From the NCBI GenBank assembly GCA_903825065.1, contig CAIJZG010000220.1, positions 1-6,625 on the forward strand: 6,625 nucleotides of DNA. Reading direction: 5' to 3'. The position numbers and the translations under genes are program-made. The notes under the pieces were generated by a model, which did not search any database, had not been told where the DNA came from, and was given only the letters and a program-made list of their open reading frames with translations. Position 1 is the first letter of the stretch; each line of letters begins with the position of its first letter. Of the stretch, positions 5,504-6,625 are shown in pieces. Source of the DNA: an uncultured Bacteroidota bacterium. Its GTDB lineage: Bacteria > Bacteroidota > Bacteroidia > Chitinophagales > Chitinophagaceae.

Positions 5504-6625
5504 TTAAATAACAAGTAGTTCGTAGTAATCCTCAGGCTGAAGGTACTTCTTGGCAAGCTCCTGTAATTCTTCAGCTGTAACGGTTCGAACAATTTCCAGG
5601 CTATTGTAGAAATAGGAATCATCCAAGTTATTGAGAATATAATTTTTCCAACGGGCCATAATTTGGAAGGGTCCATCCAGATCACCCAGTAAAGAACCAA
5701 TCATATAATTTCGAACAAGATCAAGTTCCTCTGCATCAATAATTTCGTCTCTCAATGAAGCCATTTCTTTATAGACTTCTGTAATGGTAGCCTCTGCTAC
5801 ATCTCTACCAGCTTCAGTGCTTACTAGCAATGCAGTATCATGGATATGATTTTGAATATAACTATGAATACCATAAGTATAGCCTTTGTCTTCTCTTATA
5901 TTACTCATCAATCTTGATCCAAAAAAGCCTCCAAACAAATTATTTAAAACCCCCATTTTTGGAAAATCGGCATGATGCCTATTGGGGAAGGGTCTTCCGA
6001 TTCTTATCGCAGCTTGCACTGAATCAATATCATTTGTGATTCGATATTTTTTCTGACTAGCTCGAACCTGTGGTATGTTTTTGATGATTTTATCGTTGTG
6101 ATTAAATGGGAGAGAGCCCAGTTCTTTATTAAGCATAGTTGAAAGATCAGCAGGTAATTTGCCAGCCACAAAAATCAAGCATTTGCCATGGGTATAGAAT
6201 TGTTCATAAAATTCTATCAGATCGGATTGAGCTAATTGGTCGAAATCTTTTGCAGATGTATATTTCCCATAAGGATGGTCAAAACCATAAATGTATTCAT
6301 CGATCAATCTATTCGCTACGAAATCGCATTTTTTTAAATTTACTTCCAGTCGCTGTTTTTGGTTCTGCTTATAAATGGCTAATTCAGACTCGGGGAATAT
6401 GGCATCGGTAATTAATTCAGTAACTACAGGCAATAAAATTGCCAAATGTTTATTTAGGCAATGTAAGGTGATGGTAGCTGTTTCATTAAAACAACTACGA
6501 CTTAGGAAAGCACCATAAAATTCAAAAAAATCATTGATTTCAAAAGCAGTTTTGTTTTTTGTGCCATTCTTTAAAAGATGGTTCGTGGTGGCGGCTACTA
6601 TGTTTTTATCTTCATACCAATTACC
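5504..6625 (-). CDS. M16-family peptidase-like subunit, zinc site lost; N-terminus beyond window
   Basis: The frame is open from the window edge to TAA at 5506-5504 (373 residues visible), so the true start lies upstream of this window. A TTG at 6445 is an internal Leu codon. The N-terminal half shows the M16 pattern: NHLLKNGT (15-22), FFEFYGAFLSRSCFNETATI (33-52), FPESELAIYKQNQKQRLEVN, then GFDHPYGKYTSAKDF and a YTHGKCLIFVAGKL strand. Where catalytic members have HxxEH, this one reads ATTNH (visible residues 12-16), so the first His and the Glu are missing and it should not bind catalytic zinc. The C-terminal M16 domain is intact: GGFFGSRLMSNIREDKGYTYGI, with the paired Arg244 and Tyr251 seen in M16 substrate pockets. 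Bacteroidota often encode a catalytic and a non-catalytic M16 protein side by side, comparable to the two mitochondrial processing peptidase subunits; the active partner would be expected just beyond 6625. No signal peptide can be judged. Confidence 0.92.
   Translation of the reverse strand, partial: GNWYEDKNIVAATTNHLLKNGTKNKTAFEINDFFEFYGAFLSRSCFNETATITLHCLNKHLAILLPVVTELITDAIFPESELAIYKQNQKQRLEVNLKKCDFVANRLIDEYIYGFDHPYGKYTSAKDFDQLAQSDLIEFYEQFYTHGKCLIFVAGKLPADLSTMLNKELGSLPFNHNDKIIKNIPQVRASQKKYRITNDIDSVQAAIRIGRPFPNRHHADFPKMGVLNNLFGGFFGSRLMSNIREDKGYTYGIHSYIQNHIHDTALLVSTEAGRDVAEATITEVYKEMASLRDEIIDAEELDLVRNYMIGSLLGDLDGPFQIMARWKNYILNNLDDSYFYNSLEIVRTVTAEELQELAKKYLQPEDYYELLVI

Noticed and set aside
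6443..6445. TTG as the start of the M16 protein
   Set aside because: The frame continues upstream to the window edge with clear M16 sequence, so this is an internal Leu codon of a gene cut by the edge.

Overview
The window is AT-rich and comes from a Bacteroidota genome, most likely a member of the Chitinophagaceae or a relative. The reasons are the lack of clear Shine-Dalgarno sequences, a promoter close to the Bacteroidota TTG-N19-21-TAnnTTTG type, the PadR/PspC gene pairing, and a two-gene-style M16 peptidase subunit with a degenerate zinc site. The phylum is a fairly safe inference; the family is a guess. Every gene I can support reads from the minus strand, so transcription runs from high to low coordinates. 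Two genes are cut by the window edges: a PspC protein at the low end (its C-terminus is missing) and an M16 peptidase-like protein at the high end (its N-terminus is missing).

In order of transcription: (i) 6625-5504, a non-catalytic M16 (pitrilysin/insulinase-fold) subunit; (ii) 5385-4930, a 151-residue protein I do not recognise, preceded by a possible CRP/FNR-like palindrome and closed by an intrinsic terminator whose stem begins in its stop codon; (iii) 4883-2130, pyruvate, phosphate dikinase (ppdK), the one large metabolic enzyme here, closed by a strong 15-bp-stem terminator; (iv) 2029-1670, a four-helix membrane protein of the phage-holin 4_2/YvlD family; (v) about 320 bp without a gene, holding AT-rich repeats and then a promoter with a perfect 11-bp inverted repeat; (vi) a probable operon of a 62-residue basic-tailed protein, a PadR-family repressor and a PspC-domain membrane protein, 1349 to 1 and beyond.

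The most coherent story is at the low end. A perfect palindrome (1434-1460) overlaps the -33 region of the promoter that should drive the small-ORF/PadR/PspC operon, which fits autorepression by PadR. The holin-4_2-family gene just upstream is of the same family as YvlD, which is grouped with the PspC protein YvlC in Bacillus subtilis, so this end may be an envelope-stress locus. The rest (ppdK, M16 subunit) is ordinary housekeeping content. I see no CRISPR array, transposase, tRNA, rRNA or integrase, and nothing that clearly amounts to an undescribed system. The leads closest to new are the uncharacterised 62-aa and 151-aa proteins and their regulatory sites.
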